This document shows positions 14,587-24,974 of a stretch of 64,000 bases of DNA, piece by piece; positions within the stretch are counted from its first letter, which is position 1; each line of letters starts with the position of its first letter. The DNA lies in the NCBI GenBank assembly GCA_015832175.1, contig WJXW01000011.1, forward strand, positions 992,001 to 1,056,000, in the 5' to 3' direction. A program made the translations under genes and the position numbers. The notes below the pieces were generated by a model. That model made no database searches. It had not been told where the DNA came from and worked only from the letters and a program-made list of their open reading frames with translations. The DNA comes from Paraphaeosphaeria minitans. Taxonomy: Eukaryota; Ascomycota; Dothideomycetes; Pleosporales; Didymosphaeriaceae.

Positions 14587-16010
14587 GGTGTGTGGTTGCG
14601 TTGGAGAGACGCGTGTGGTCGGAGATATATTTTGGATCGGAATGGTTCCGGCTGATGACGCGCGAGATGTGCACCCTGGACACCTTCCTAGGTACCTCCT
14701 ACCTGGGACCTTATTCATCACGAACAGCAATTTCGACTCTACCATGTTGTAGCTCACCATGGCCATCGCATAGCACGCGCATCTGAGAAGCGTGTGTACA
14801 GTCACTCCGGACAATCCGAATTGCTCACAATCCGCCCATTAATTGGCAATGTTAAGCCAATTCTTCTTGAGCAATCGCGGCTCCTTTAGACAAGTCGCGA
14901 ACATAGTTCAGACGAATAGAGACCTCTAGGTACCGGTAGTATCGCATCGTAAAACATGTGTTTGATGCGTAACCATGCACTCAATGCGACGTGGTTTCAG
15001 TCACCACCACGGGGACGTCAGACACATCTACAGAGACGGAGAGTTGTCCATGAAGAACTGAACAGTACCTAGGCGGTCTGCTTCGAATAGAATAAAACGA
15101 GTCTACTACCGTAGATGTAGACGTAAGTATAAAGTTTCAGATCAATGCAACACTAGGTACCAAGTAAGATGGAAGCTTCACGTTAGCGCAAAGATTTATG
15201 CAGCCCCTGCTGGTACGGTAGGTATACGTGGCGCACTGCACATGATGAATAACCAAAATCTTACTTTGTGAGTTGCAAGTGTGCTTTGTCAGGTGATCGT
15301 CGTTGGTGTAGCTACATGCACTGGCTGCGGAGTCCGGCTCACCTGGCGCCGGAGCCAGCTCCGGAGCCTAACCCCCATCACTACCCGCCCCGCATCAGCA
15401 ACGGAACTTTGCTTCCCGGCCCCGTGGGACTTGTGACAAATGTACGGCTACGAGCACAACGATGTACTCACGACGTACTACACATACATTGCTTTGTCAC
15501 CTCTATTCCTTTGAGGTGCCAAGTGCCGAGTCTTGTGGCCATTGGTTAGACGACGGTTAGGTACCTAGACAATGGCTAGAATGGTGTCAAATCGGTCGGC
15601 CTGCTGCGAGGATGAACAGTATGCCCTGGCTAGGCACTTCAGCTGAACAACAAACGACTCTAAAGCGGCGAGAGATGAGTGTGTGCTCTTGCACGAGCGT
15701 TCGAGACGACGAGTGGATAGGTAGATGATGACTTATCGAGTCTTTCGATTGGCCACCTTATTGAGGGATCCGGTGTTCTTCCATAGGGGAAGTGTGCGCA
15801 GAAACGCCGCATGTAGGCTAGGCGCCAATCGTGCTCTTTCGAGGCTGCAGCTCTGGAGACATAATGTAGGTATATAAGTTGTTGGAGCGTAACGAGACAT
15901 CACTTCAATAGTTCTCTCTTTGTCCTTCATCCCCTCACCTGCACTTCTCCGCCTCTCCATTCAAAAAGCCACACCCAATCAGCCCATTTACACAAGATCT
16001 AGTCGCAAAA
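14587..16010. other. Intergenic, no gene recognised
   Basis: Divergent spacer between AIM32 and the NmrA-like gene. Contains short TAGGTACC words near 14690, 14930, 15070 and 15560. A 93-codon frame at 15268-15549 has no signature. The final 100 bp before 16011 are C/T-rich, a typical leader. Confidence 0.45.
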
Positions 16011-17084
16011 ATGAGCAAGACCATCGCTGTCATCGGTGCTACTGGTGCTCAGGGTGGCAGTGTAGCCCGAGCCTTCCTCAAGCTCGATGGCTGGAAAGTT
16101 CGCGCCATTACCCGCAACATCAGCAGTGACAGCGCCCAGAAGCTCGCATCTGAGGGTGCCGAGATAGTTTCTGCCAACGCCGACGACGAAGCGTCTCTCG
16201 TCAAGGCTTTCCAAGTACAACTTCTCCTCCCTGGTTCTTGCTCTCAAATTTCATGTAACATAGGACGCCACCGCCGTCTTTGCCGTCACAAACTTCTGGG
16301 AGCACCTCTTCACCGGCAGCTCTCCGAACGAGTCTGGTGAAAAGGAGGCCGAGCAAGCCAAAAAGCTCGCTCGTGCCGCCTCCCAGACAGCCTCGCTCGA
16401 TCACTACGTATGGTCCACGCTTCCCAGTGCCAAGGGGGCGACCGACGGCAAATTCCCTGTCCCTCATCTCGATTACAAGGCTGAGGTCAATGACTGGATC
16501 CAAAGCCATCTGCCAGCCCTGCACACCAAGACGACATATCTCGTACTCGGATTCTACCCTAGCAACTTCGCCAACTTCCCCAACCTCAAGCCGTTTGAGC
16601 TTGTAAGTAGTATACCCCGTTGTCCAAATATATACAGGGTCAATCTATTGATGCTATGTAACAGCCCGGCTCATGGGGAAAATGGGTCCAGATCATGCCC
16701 ACGCCGTCCTCAGCTGTGATCCCCGTCTGCGGTGACATCAACATCACACCCGGAGTCTGGACCCGCCAGATCATCGCGAAGCCCGAACTCACCAAAGGCA
16801 GGTTCGTCGACATCGCGCCGGAGGTGTTGAGCTTTGGCGAAATGCTCAAGATCTACGGCGAAGTCACCGGCCGCCAGACGGGCTACCTTCAGGTCAGTGT
16901 CGAGGATTTCGCCAGCGTATGGGGTGTTGCTGGAAAGGAGATTGCAGATCAGTTCACCTTTGGCGAGCAGTTCAAGGAGGGCTGGGGCTCGGTTAATTCA
17001 ATTCGCAAGGAGGATTTGGGCATCAAGGATGATGAGTGGCCGGGTTTCAAGCAGACGTTGGAGAGTCTCAAGGACCAGCTGTAA
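16011..17084 (+). CDS. NmrA-like NAD(P)-binding protein, 320 aa
   Basis: Three exons, 16011-16214, 16264-16602 and 16665-17084; both introns (49 and 62 bp) are phase 0 and begin GTACAA and GTAAGT. The joined product has 320 residues. GATGAQGG at residues 9-16 is the NmrA-type dinucleotide-binding loop, followed by RAITRN, the basic stretch that usually selects NADP. DATAVFAVTNFWEH, HYVWSTLP and the LGFYPSNF segment are conserved in NmrA-like/isoflavone-reductase-like proteins. Neurospora/Aspergillus NmrA is a redox-sensing regulator of the GATA factor AreA, but most NmrA-like paralogues are uncharacterised; I call only the family. No Tyr-x-x-x-Lys pair is evident, as expected. Confidence 0.9.
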
Positions 17085-17499
17085 GATATTCGGACTGCTC
17101 CGCTTTGCGATATATAGTCAGATGAGGTTATCTTAAAAACGGTCTTCACTGCAGCCGTGCTCGACCCTCGCAAGGTAGCTTTGTGAATTTTGTCAGTCCT
17201 GAAATGGTCATTGCGTTGAAGCCTCAAACACGCGTCCGATTTGGGGTAAGTTGCAGAGTGAATGCTAGTGGACACGGAACCCTTCACGTGACCCAAACCA
17301 CTCGAACGTCACCGCCCTAAATACGAAACCTCCGCGACGACTCTTCGTCACGATTAATGAGCCTAATCAGTTCACACGTCCGAATGCTCTGCTGCTTGAG
17401 CTACACGCTACTCCAGACACCCACAGACTCTTGCGATCCCACAAAACCCTGCTCCCAAATCTCGACTAGTCAAGCCTCGTCGCTGTCTCTCTCGACGGC
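17085..17499. other. Intergenic, no gene seen
   Basis: Contains the 3' end of the NmrA-like transcript and pyrimidine-rich DNA leading to the next weak open frame. Nothing else is recognised. Confidence 0.4.
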
Positions 17500-18022
17500 A
17501 TGCCACTCATGACAACTGCATACCGAACGATCACCCTCACCATGCGCGCTGTGACTGTAATCGCATGCGTTACATCGCTTTTCGCCGAAGCCCTGCGAGC
17601 AATCATGGGAGAAACGTACACGGATACGCCCATAGCGCAGGCTCATCCGCTGGAGTCATCCTCAGTAGACTCTTCTAGTCAGGTGCTCGATATCCCCACA
17701 CCCAACGACCTGGAGAAGCTGGCCCAGGCAAAAGACGACCAGTCCTGGAAGAAGCGCGAGTTCGAGACTGTGAAGGACATGTTAAATGCCCAATCCGAGG
17801 CAATCTTTTCCCGCGACATGGAAGCCCACGCTCGATACTCGCGACCATATTCGCTTTCGAGAGCAACGCAGTCATGACCTTGAGACGGCGATCGAATTCC
17901 ACGAGCGTGCACACGATTCAACCACCGAGGCCCTCGGCGCTCTTAAACGAGTGGAGCATTATCTTGCCCAGCTTGAAGTTTCTAAGCGCAACTTCGCTGG
18001 TGGACGAGCTGAAGAAGACTAA
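17500..18022 (+). pseudogene. Possible frameshifted small coiled-coil gene
   Basis: A 125-codon frame (17500-17877) starts with a hydrophobic stretch (TMRAVTVIACVTSLFAEALRA) that could be a signal or membrane segment. It continues into charged helical sequence (DLEKLAQAKDDQSWKKREFETVK). It then stops, while an overlapping frame continues with equally helical sequence (ETAIEFHERAHDSTTEALGALKRVEHYLAQLE) to 18022. After that stop a near-copy of the local DNA (CTTGAACTTTGTAAGCG, compare CTTGAAGTTTCTAAGCG) opens a third frame (LQLELCKREHEADAKRHE). No good splice sites join the pieces. I read it as a decaying gene or an unrecognised multi-exon gene; there is no family match. Confidence 0.3.
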
Positions 18023-18942
18023 CGACGATAACTCGCCTCCAGCTTGAACTTTGTAAGCGTGAACACGAGGCAGATGCGAAGCGACACGAGTCAACCGGGC
18101 CCGAGTGCTCTAGCGCCGGCCAGACCATCGTCGGGGAGTTGATCAAGGCAACGTATGTTATTCTTGGGACTTGGTGGACGAGTCGACGCCCACGATTGAC
18201 GTGCTGCTGGTCGAGACGTCAGATGCCATTTGAACGGTAGATGCCTGGCGTTCTCCAGTTCCGCGGGGCACTCGTACCTCTTCCTTACGCGGAATTAACC
18301 GATATCAGGAGCAGCGAACCCGGCTCGCGCTGGATCCACTGAGGAATACTTTCATATGATGGATGGGAAATGATATTGCATGCAAGCGTTATCAGCGGAG
18401 TATTAGATTCACGGACTTCGTACATCACGGAAGCATCTACACCGACATTTGCGGACTGAACGTAAAGACCGTCGGGGAGACGTAATTCATGGAGAGATAA
18501 TTTTCTTCTGCCAGTTCGTCGAACGTTCAATGTCAACTTGCTTCGCTCGGTAGGGTGAAAACAACAGGGATATCTACTTTAACAAGCCAAAACCAATCAA
18601 TTTCCTCACATCCAGCGTCCTTGCGGAAAGGCTCTGCGTGGAGTACAAAACGTACGTCCCGCAGGCAAGCGCGAGAGAGCGTGCTGAGCATCTCCCGGAG
18701 AGCACTCGGTGTACGTCAATGAGATGTGCTATGGGGACTCTGAATCTCCCGCTTCATCAATTCACGCCATCGACGAGCCCTTGCAGTCGTGAACAGAACA
18801 CGATCGTCCCCGCAACAACGGTAAAGTATCTCTCTCAACGAGCTGAAAATGCCGTTCGCCCCTCCTCATCAACGCGATGTATTCATCATCATCAAAAGTT
18901 CATGATTCACCGCCTAACATGCCCTTGCGCACTTCAACCTAT
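18023..18942. other. Gene-poor stretch, possible minor remnants
   Basis: No intact gene. On the minus strand, 18285-18536 is open for 83 codons (RRTGRRKLSLHELRLPDGLYVQ); LPDG preceded by basic residues loosely recalls a fungal P450 C-terminal segment, but nothing else supports it. The rest is non-coding as far as I can see. Confidence 0.3.
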
Positions 18943-19260
18943 CTAGAACGGGTTCCGCAGAATCATGACCTCCTCCTCCTCCCCAATCGACCTTCCCATC
19001 TTCTTCCCATAGATATTGATCGGATACGGCGGCTCAACATCCGTCTCCCGCCAAGACTTCATTTAATACGCACGATTCTCCTGGAACGGGTAGAACCGCT
19101 GATGCGGCACCTTGTAGTCGTTGGTATCCAGCACTTGCGCCTTCTCCATGGCTTCCTGGACGAGCTTGTGATTGTACTGGTGGATAAGGGAGGCGCGATC
19201 CATGACCACGAAGAAGCCGCCAGGGACACGCATGTGGGAGGTGAAGCCGTGCTCGAGCAT
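18943..19260 (-). pseudogene. Broken coding remnant of unknown family
   Basis: Minus-strand frame reading MLEHGFTSHMRVPGG...KVPHQRFYPFQENRAY, a TAA stop at 19065-19063, then in the same frame KSWRETDVEPPYPINIYGKKMG and a second stop at 18945-18943. The sequence before and after the internal stop looks protein-like, so one coding region interrupted by a nonsense mutation is the simplest reading. I do not recognise the family. It lies directly downstream of the helix-turn-helix/GH5 fragment and on the same strand; upstream in this frame the codons read SPKPAPLPPY, so the original start is probably lost. Confidence 0.45.
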
Positions 19261-19322
19261 GTACGGAGGGAGAGGTGCTGGTTTTGGCGAGCGAGGTTGC
19301 GGTTTTCTTCGACTTTAAGACC

Positions 19323-19688
19323 TTAATCCAAGGCCACGTCGATGCCGAAGGTAAGTCGCACACAGTTGAAGCCTTAGTCTGCGACCCACTTCGCGAGCGT
19401 GTCGACAGGTTGGTGTTGCAAACCTTCAGGGACGTGACCTTTCATATGACCGGCCCAATAACCAGCAATCGCCTGCTTAGACCACCCAGCTTTGAAAAGC
19501 TGTACGAGCCGTCTGTGCTGCACTTCATCGAAGACTCTCCTACCTTCGCCACCCCGCAGAGGGATCAAGAGACGATTCAAGGTTCTGAAAAAAGTGATAC
19601 GAGAGATTCCCAGAGCGTCTGTAATTTCCCGTATCTCCCACCCATCCTCGTAGTATTGCGCAAGCCGATTTTGCTGCTCTTCAGTCAA
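19323..19688 (-). pseudogene. Chimeric remnant: helix-turn-helix segment fused to a GH5 cellulase N-terminal fragment
   Basis: Opens with MTEEQQNRLAQYYEDGW and continues with a good helix-turn-helix (IREITDALGISRITFFRTL, residues 19-37), then the start of a second similar helix pair (RRLVQLFKAGWSKQAIA, 59-75). From residue about 77 the sequence becomes WAGHMKGHVPEGLQHQP and, past a TAA stop at 19376-19374, GFNCVRLTFGIDVALD. These are the characteristic N-terminal blocks of fungal GH5 endoglucanases (WAGH...PEGL.HQP and G.NCVRL). A second in-frame TAA follows at 19325-19323. The GH5 catalytic domain itself is absent. This is a recombined, inactivated fragment rather than a working gene. Confidence 0.55.
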
Positions 19689-19808
19689 AGTCGCTGTAGA
19701 TATTCCTCATCTGCATTTCGCCACTCAGTTTATTCAAAATCGTGAGCTCCTGTTGCGCCGGGCCCACCGTCGCTTGTACCTACCCGTTGGGCTCGAGCTG
19801 TTTCTTCT

Positions 19809-21297
19809 TTAAGGCCGTCCTACTGGTGCCTCTGAACGCTCGGTCTCGGGAGTCGCGGTTATTTCGAGACCTCGGTTCTTTGGTACTTTGGGATGCACTT
19901 TCGCAGGAGCTACGGTTGTATCGAGGCCTTGCCTCCCTGGTGCCCCAGAACGGTTCTGCTTGCTAAATGCGTTTGTCCCCACGCCTCGCCCTACGTTGTG
20001 CTTGACGGCGAGTTGCTCTTGGTTCAGATTGTTGACCCAGTATGGGAATGCCTCAGTTTGGTGAGATACTCTGACAGGTCCGATCTGAAATTGTGCTCGG
20101 CACGATGGGTCAGGGAAAGCAACATCCTCATACGCGGATGTTCGCTCCCTCTTCCCGAGCCAGGCAGCACCTGTACCGCGCCAGCAGACAACAGATCGCG
20201 CATTTCCTTGGCCGAGTACGTGGAATCCCGCAGCCTCGGGAGACGGAGAGTCAGGCTCGTCCGGCTGCTCCCGCCAGATCTCGACGCCGTCGAACACATG
20301 TAAAGCCTGCGCAGCACGGGCGACGCGCAGCGCTTGGTCGAGGTCTGCGACCTCCAGCAGCACAATCTTTGCTTCGACCTCATTCGCAATGCCAAGGATG
20401 GGCGGGTAGAAGCTATCGCCTTGCGCGATACCGCTGTTGCTGGTTGGCGGCGGAGGAACCAAGGCGAGCTTTGGCTCGAAGACACGCACGGAACGCGTCG
20501 TGGTCTTCCAGTATGCTGAAGGCGAAATGTATGGCGGGTTCGAGATGAGGATGTCCCATATATGCGGGAGCATGGCATGGCGCAGAGCGGTGGATACTGC
20601 AATGTGGCCTGGGCCTCCCCTGGCTTCTACGAAAGGGTTGGCAAGGACATCTGCCTGCAAGAAGTGTAAGGAGCCCTTGTCCGCCAATGTCTTGTCCCCG
20701 CGGAGGCGGTTGAGGTTGTGATCAGCGAGCTGCAGTGCTTTTTCTGAGATGTCGATGCCGAGGGCGCGTAGCTCGACATCAGCGCGCGCGGCGTAGAGTT
20801 CGTGGTGGAAGAGGAGAGGGATGCACCCCGTGCCGGTGCAGAGGTCCAGCACGCGCAGTTCGCTCGGGGAATTGTGTGCCTTGCGGACCAGACGTGCGAG
20901 GCGCTGCACTGCGGTCGCTGTATCCTGCCTGTCTGCGTGTTAGTCTTTCGCTGTCATGCATGCGCCGCCGCTGCGAGACTCACCGCGGGATGAGCACGCC
21001 AGGCCAACAGTCTATCTCCAGGTCGCCAAAGAACTCTGTGCCCACCAGATACTGCAGCGGCTTTCCAGACGCCCTCTGCTTCACCAGGTCGTGTAGAAAC
21101 GCGCTTTGGGAGATGGTGTCGCCCTGCGCGCGCCGGGCTTCGGCCACATTGCCGACGTGCTCGCGCAGCCAGCGCAGCTCATTCTGGGCGGCGCGCAAGT
21201 CGCGACAGGGAGAAAGGAGGCGTGGCAGAAGTGGATCTATCGCATACGCTTTGCGAAGTGCAGATGTAGAGATGCGCGGCATGTCAATCGGATGCAT
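19809..21297 (-). CDS. MTQ1: PrmC/HemK-type mitochondrial release-factor glutamine methyltransferase, about 477 aa
   Basis: Two exons, 21297-20984 and 20928-19809. The 55-bp intron (GTGAGT...ACAG) re-forms LIPRQDTA, the family version of LIPRPET; 477 residues from the first Met, or 472 from the Met at 21282. The SAM-binding motif DLCTGTGC is at about residues 133-140 and the substrate-Gln motif NPPY at 235-238, so catalysis should be intact. The N-terminal helical domain (LREHVGNVAEARRAQGD...SGKPLQYLVG) is the release-factor-binding domain, present in mitochondrial Mtq1 and absent from cytosolic Mtq2. The enzyme methylates the GGQ glutamine of mitochondrial release factor. Homology appears to end near residue 364; about 113 further residues, with an internal RSGAPGRQ/RSEAPVGRP echo, are unusual. 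Confidence 0.87.
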
Positions 21298-21430
21298 CAG
21301 ATACCTACGGTAGGTACGGTACGGTACCTAACGTGGGGCGCGGGATGGATCTAGGAGCAGCCTCTTGCGTAGGTAGGTAGGTGCCTACAGGGACTCCCCC
21401 AGCGCCTTTCCAGACCATCCTGTACATCAA

Positions 21431-21710
21431 ACGCACTCGTTACTCGGTTCACAGTTGCACTGGTTCCAAGGAGTCGGAATTTTCAGGTAGGTGCCTATGA
21501 CATTTTGATCTAATTCATCTAGAAAATTAAAAGTCGTCTACACCCTGCACACCTTGCTTGCACCAGTTGGCAACATAGTATATTACGCTGCGTTAATCGT
21601 ACGCACTCGGTACTCAGTTCACGGTTGCACTGGGTAGTTCTAAGGAGTTGGAATGGTTAGGTAGGTATAGCATTTTGATCCAATTGATCTACGGTAGGTA
21701 TTTGAAGTCG
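21431..21710 (+). repeat. Diverged direct duplication, about 108 bp, copies 21431-21536 and 21601-21710
   Basis: Both copies start ACGCACTCG.TACTC.GTTCAC.GTTGCACTGG and continue through AAGGAGT.GGAAT, AGGTAGGT, a CATTTTGATC.AATT.ATCTA block and a final AAGTCG. The 64 bp between them are unique. Differences include both transitions and small indels. No coding frame is conserved between the copies. Confidence 0.7.
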
Positions 21711-21802
21711 ACTGGCGTTAGCTCAATCGAGGGTAGGTAGCTGCCCGCGCGGAATATCCATCACCCGTGCTTAAAGACGGCCTATTAAGTATTAAGTATT
21801 CA

Positions 21803-21877
21803 GTGTCGAGTGTCGAGTGTCGAGTGTCGAGTGTCGAGTGTCGAGTATCGAGTGTCAAGTGTCAAGTGTCGAGTGTC
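21803..21877 (+). repeat. GTGTCGA 7-bp microsatellite, about ten units
   Basis: Near-perfect tandem GTGTCGA units with a few TGTCAAG and TATCGAG variants. Since 7 is not a multiple of 3, all three frames read through the same VSSVECR-type peptide, which explains three overlapping artificial open frames nearby. Confidence 0.9.
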
Positions 21878-22346
21878 ATCCGCGCGAATGTGGGTTGCGG
21901 ACAAGGCCATGGTTCATTCAACAGACAATGTCACGAACAGTACCCTGCGCCTTCTTATACCTATGGCCGCAGATGCACGGATCATCTTTCATCTATTCCA
22001 CCCTGTCGATTCGGGCATATGGCGATACGCTCCTTGCCCCATCCTCAAAGGCTCAATTGACTTGCATTTCCACCCACTACATTTTCCCCACATGTACCCT
22101 GATAGAGTGCCAAGTCGTCTCCGCTTCAACAACACGTTAGCATACTCCCTTTGTGGGGTCCCTTCAGCTGCTTTGCCTATGGATCCACAGGCAACTTGGC
22201 TGGGCGTTCGGCAGATGGCTAAATGCATTCTGTATCTCTGGCCTGGGCACACATGATCCTGGCTGATCGACACCTTTAAAGGGCTGCATCCGCGAAGCAG
22301 TGCAATCTCATCTACCACCGAGTCTGTCATCATCCTCGACGTAGAA

Positions 22347-24070
22347 ATGGCAGATGTCAGAAAAGAGACATGGACGACACATTGGCGGTTGTTCCTCGCT
22401 TGTGGAGTCATGATCTTGAGTCCCTTCCAGTATGGGATTGATTTCGGAATGATCGGTGGGCTGCAAGCCATGGTGGGCTTTCTGCAGGTATGAAGCTTTT
22501 TGCCTACGTTGCGACGTGTGCCGACTCCATCCAGATTTACGGGTACCCCACGCCTTCGTCCCCCACAGGCTGGAACATCACGACGGAGAGACAGCAGTTG
22601 ATATCGTCCCTCATGACGCTAGGGGCCTTCCTCAGCTCTGGTACGGCAGGTCTCGTCGCCAACAGATTTGGTCGAAGAGCTTGCCTTTGGGTCGCTTGCT
22701 TAACCTGCTGCGTTGCCAATATTATCATGATGACTACGATTCACATCGGCGCGCTCTATGCTGGTCGACTTGTCATTGGATTCGCCAACGGTTACTTTAT
22801 GACCTTCAGTCAGCTGTATATTCAAGAGAGCAGTACGGCCAAGTTCCGTGGACTGTTCTTGACCGGTTTCCAGTTCTTCACTTCCTTCGTATGTGCCTTG
22901 AGTTCAGCAGATGATACTGGCTCACACTGTCTAGGGTACTTTGATCGGTACTATAGTGGACTGGGCCACTGCAAAACGTCCAGACAAGTCCTCATACCTC
23001 ATTCCGCTCGGACTCATCTACATTGTCCCTTGCTTTCTCTCCGTCAGCATGCTATTTATTCCGGAGTCGCCGCGGTGGCTCATTCTACAAGGACGATATG
23101 ACGAGGGAAAGAAGTCACTTGATTGGCTAAGGCCCGACGGTCATGATACAGCCTCTGAAGCAGCGGAGATCAGGGCAGCCATTGACAAGGAAAAGGAGAT
23201 GAGCTCCGGGGTAGGATGGATTGATATGGTGAAGAATCCCATTGACCGCAGGCGGACGCTCCTCGCCATCGGCGCAGTCTCACTACAAGCTTCGTCAGGC
23301 GCAATGTTCATCATTGGTAAGGAGTGCATGTCTATGAATAGCGTGATACCTTTACTGATTTTTGCTCAGCGTATAAAGCCTACTTCCTGACCATGGCCAA
23401 AGTCTCAAACCCTTTCGCCATGTCGAACGTGCTTAGCTGTATTGGCATCCTAGCCATCCTCGCGAACTCCCTCATCATCGTCAAATTTGGCAATCGTCGT
23501 GTCCTCCTCATGACCGGCCTTCTCGTCTGCGGTATCCTCCAAATCATCATCGCGATCGTACACGATAAGCAACCAGGAACAAAAAATACGGGCAAAATCA
23601 TCGTCGCACTTTCGTCGCTGTATATGTTCAGCTACAATGGTCTCATCGCAACCTATGCTTGGCTAGCAGGCGGCGAGATTCCTACACAGCGTCTTCGCTC
23701 ACACACCTTCGGCATGGCCGCAGCTGTTGGGTTCGCTGGAGCTTGGCTCACAACCTTCACTGCTCCATACTTCATCAACCCAGCTTCGCTCAATTGGGGA
23801 CCGCGCTACGGGTACATCTGGTTCCCATCCTGTGTCTTGGCTGCTGCCTGGGTGTTCTTCTTCCTGCCCGAGGTGAAGAACCGAACGCTCGAGGAGATCG
23901 ATGAGATGTTTGAAGCACGTCTTCCAGCAAGGAAGTTCGGGGCGTACGAGTGTGTTGGTGTGCTGAACACGCTAGATGCAGACACCAGGAGGAGCATCGA
24001 GAAAGAGCACACCGTAGAGGTGCTCATGAAAGAGAAAGTACAGACCGAGACAAGTGTAGTAAAGGAGTAG
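22347..24070 (+). CDS. MFS sugar transporter (sugar porter family), 525 aa
   Basis: Four exons: 22347-22487, 22535-22888, 22935-23316 and 23370-24070. Introns of 46-53 bp keep the frame and re-form QIYGYP, SFGTLIG and IIAYKAYF; 525 residues. Sugar-porter marks: NRFGRR in the loop after TM2, the PESPRWL motif after TM6, GGEIPTQRLRS in the second half and VKNRTLEEIDEMFE after the last helix. About twelve hydrophobic segments are visible. It lies in the plasma membrane and moves a hexose or oligosaccharide by proton symport or facilitated diffusion; the exact sugar is not decidable. The fungal family usually has 500-560 residues. The first exon starts MADVRKETWTTHWR, a normal short cytosolic N-terminus. 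Confidence 0.93.
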
Positions 24071-24974
24071 ATTGTGTGCGATGTCTCGCATCCTTCCCGA
24101 GAGAAGTAGAAATCTAACATCGTTCACTGGTGCTGAGCGCGCCTTGCCTGTCCAGGGTAGATTTGCGCTAATCCCGTTACAGACTAGTCATGCTCTTTTG
24201 CTGTATAAACACAATGTATCCACAGGTATTGGAGTGAAGCTAATATCATCTTAAAGACATGGGTTGCAGCTCTGTAGCCCTCGGGCCGATATGTACCTAG
24301 GGATGCGTTGAACTTTGCAGGCAAAGTCAAGAGATATCCGCCTCTGGCCGGAGCCGGCGCCGTTCTTCGCATGGCGCATGAACCGCCACACAATTGCGAA
24401 CAAGTGCTTATCTAGTCGCAGTAGAATCTTGGATGAGACCTCTGTGGCCAAACTGTATATCTATGGCTTATATCAAGATTGGTCGTTGTAAAGGTACCAT
24501 CGATCTAGGGTTGCCTGCAAGTTTACCGTTGCTTGAGAATCTCCATTTTCTCTAAACACTGCATATCCAATTCTTCCGATAAACATCACCATGACCATCG
24601 GCCTATTCAATCAATGTAGTCCCAGGTTCGCTGGTGTTGCGATTTATTTTCATGTCGCTTTAATGGGTCCGCGGGCTGTGTCAGTGGGTTTGCAGACTAA
24701 GTCTCGTTCCTCGCATGCCTAGTACATACGGCTATCGACCTCTCGGCCTATTTCTAGGTTGGACTTATGAGAGATTGCGCCAATAGCACCAAGGGTACTG
24801 CTCTAGACTGTTTCCTCAATGACCCTGATGTGAAGCCTCATATAAGCCTCCGAGCCTGTCAACCCCCTTTCAATTTGCTTTTACCTGCTTTTTCCTCCCT
24901 CCTCCAGTTCCCTGGTAGAAACGAGTGGAACCCAAGTGGCACTTTTTACCGCAGACGCGAGTTACACATCTAGA
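24071..24974. other. Intergenic, no gene recognised
   Basis: 3' region of the sugar transporter and promoter of the next gene. C/T-rich from about 24860 (CCTGCTTTTTCCTCCCTCC), consistent with a core promoter and leader. I see nothing else. Confidence 0.45.

Larger units (their letters stand above)
21298..22346. other. Repeat-rich intergenic region
   Basis: Upstream of both MTQ1 (minus) and the sugar transporter (plus). Holds several GGTAGGTA/GGTACC words (21310-21380, 21485, 21660, 21695, 21735), a diverged direct duplication of about 108 bp and a 7-bp microsatellite, listed separately. No gene; open frames here derive from the microsatellite. Confidence 0.6.

Noticed and set aside
18285..18536. 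Possible cytochrome P450 remnant on the minus strand
   Set aside because: Only a loose LPDG-type resemblance and no heme or ExxR motif; not enough to call.
21767..22256. Three overlapping frames beginning with VSSVECR-type repeats
   Set aside because: The GTGTCGA heptamer reads the same in all frames; no real protein downstream.
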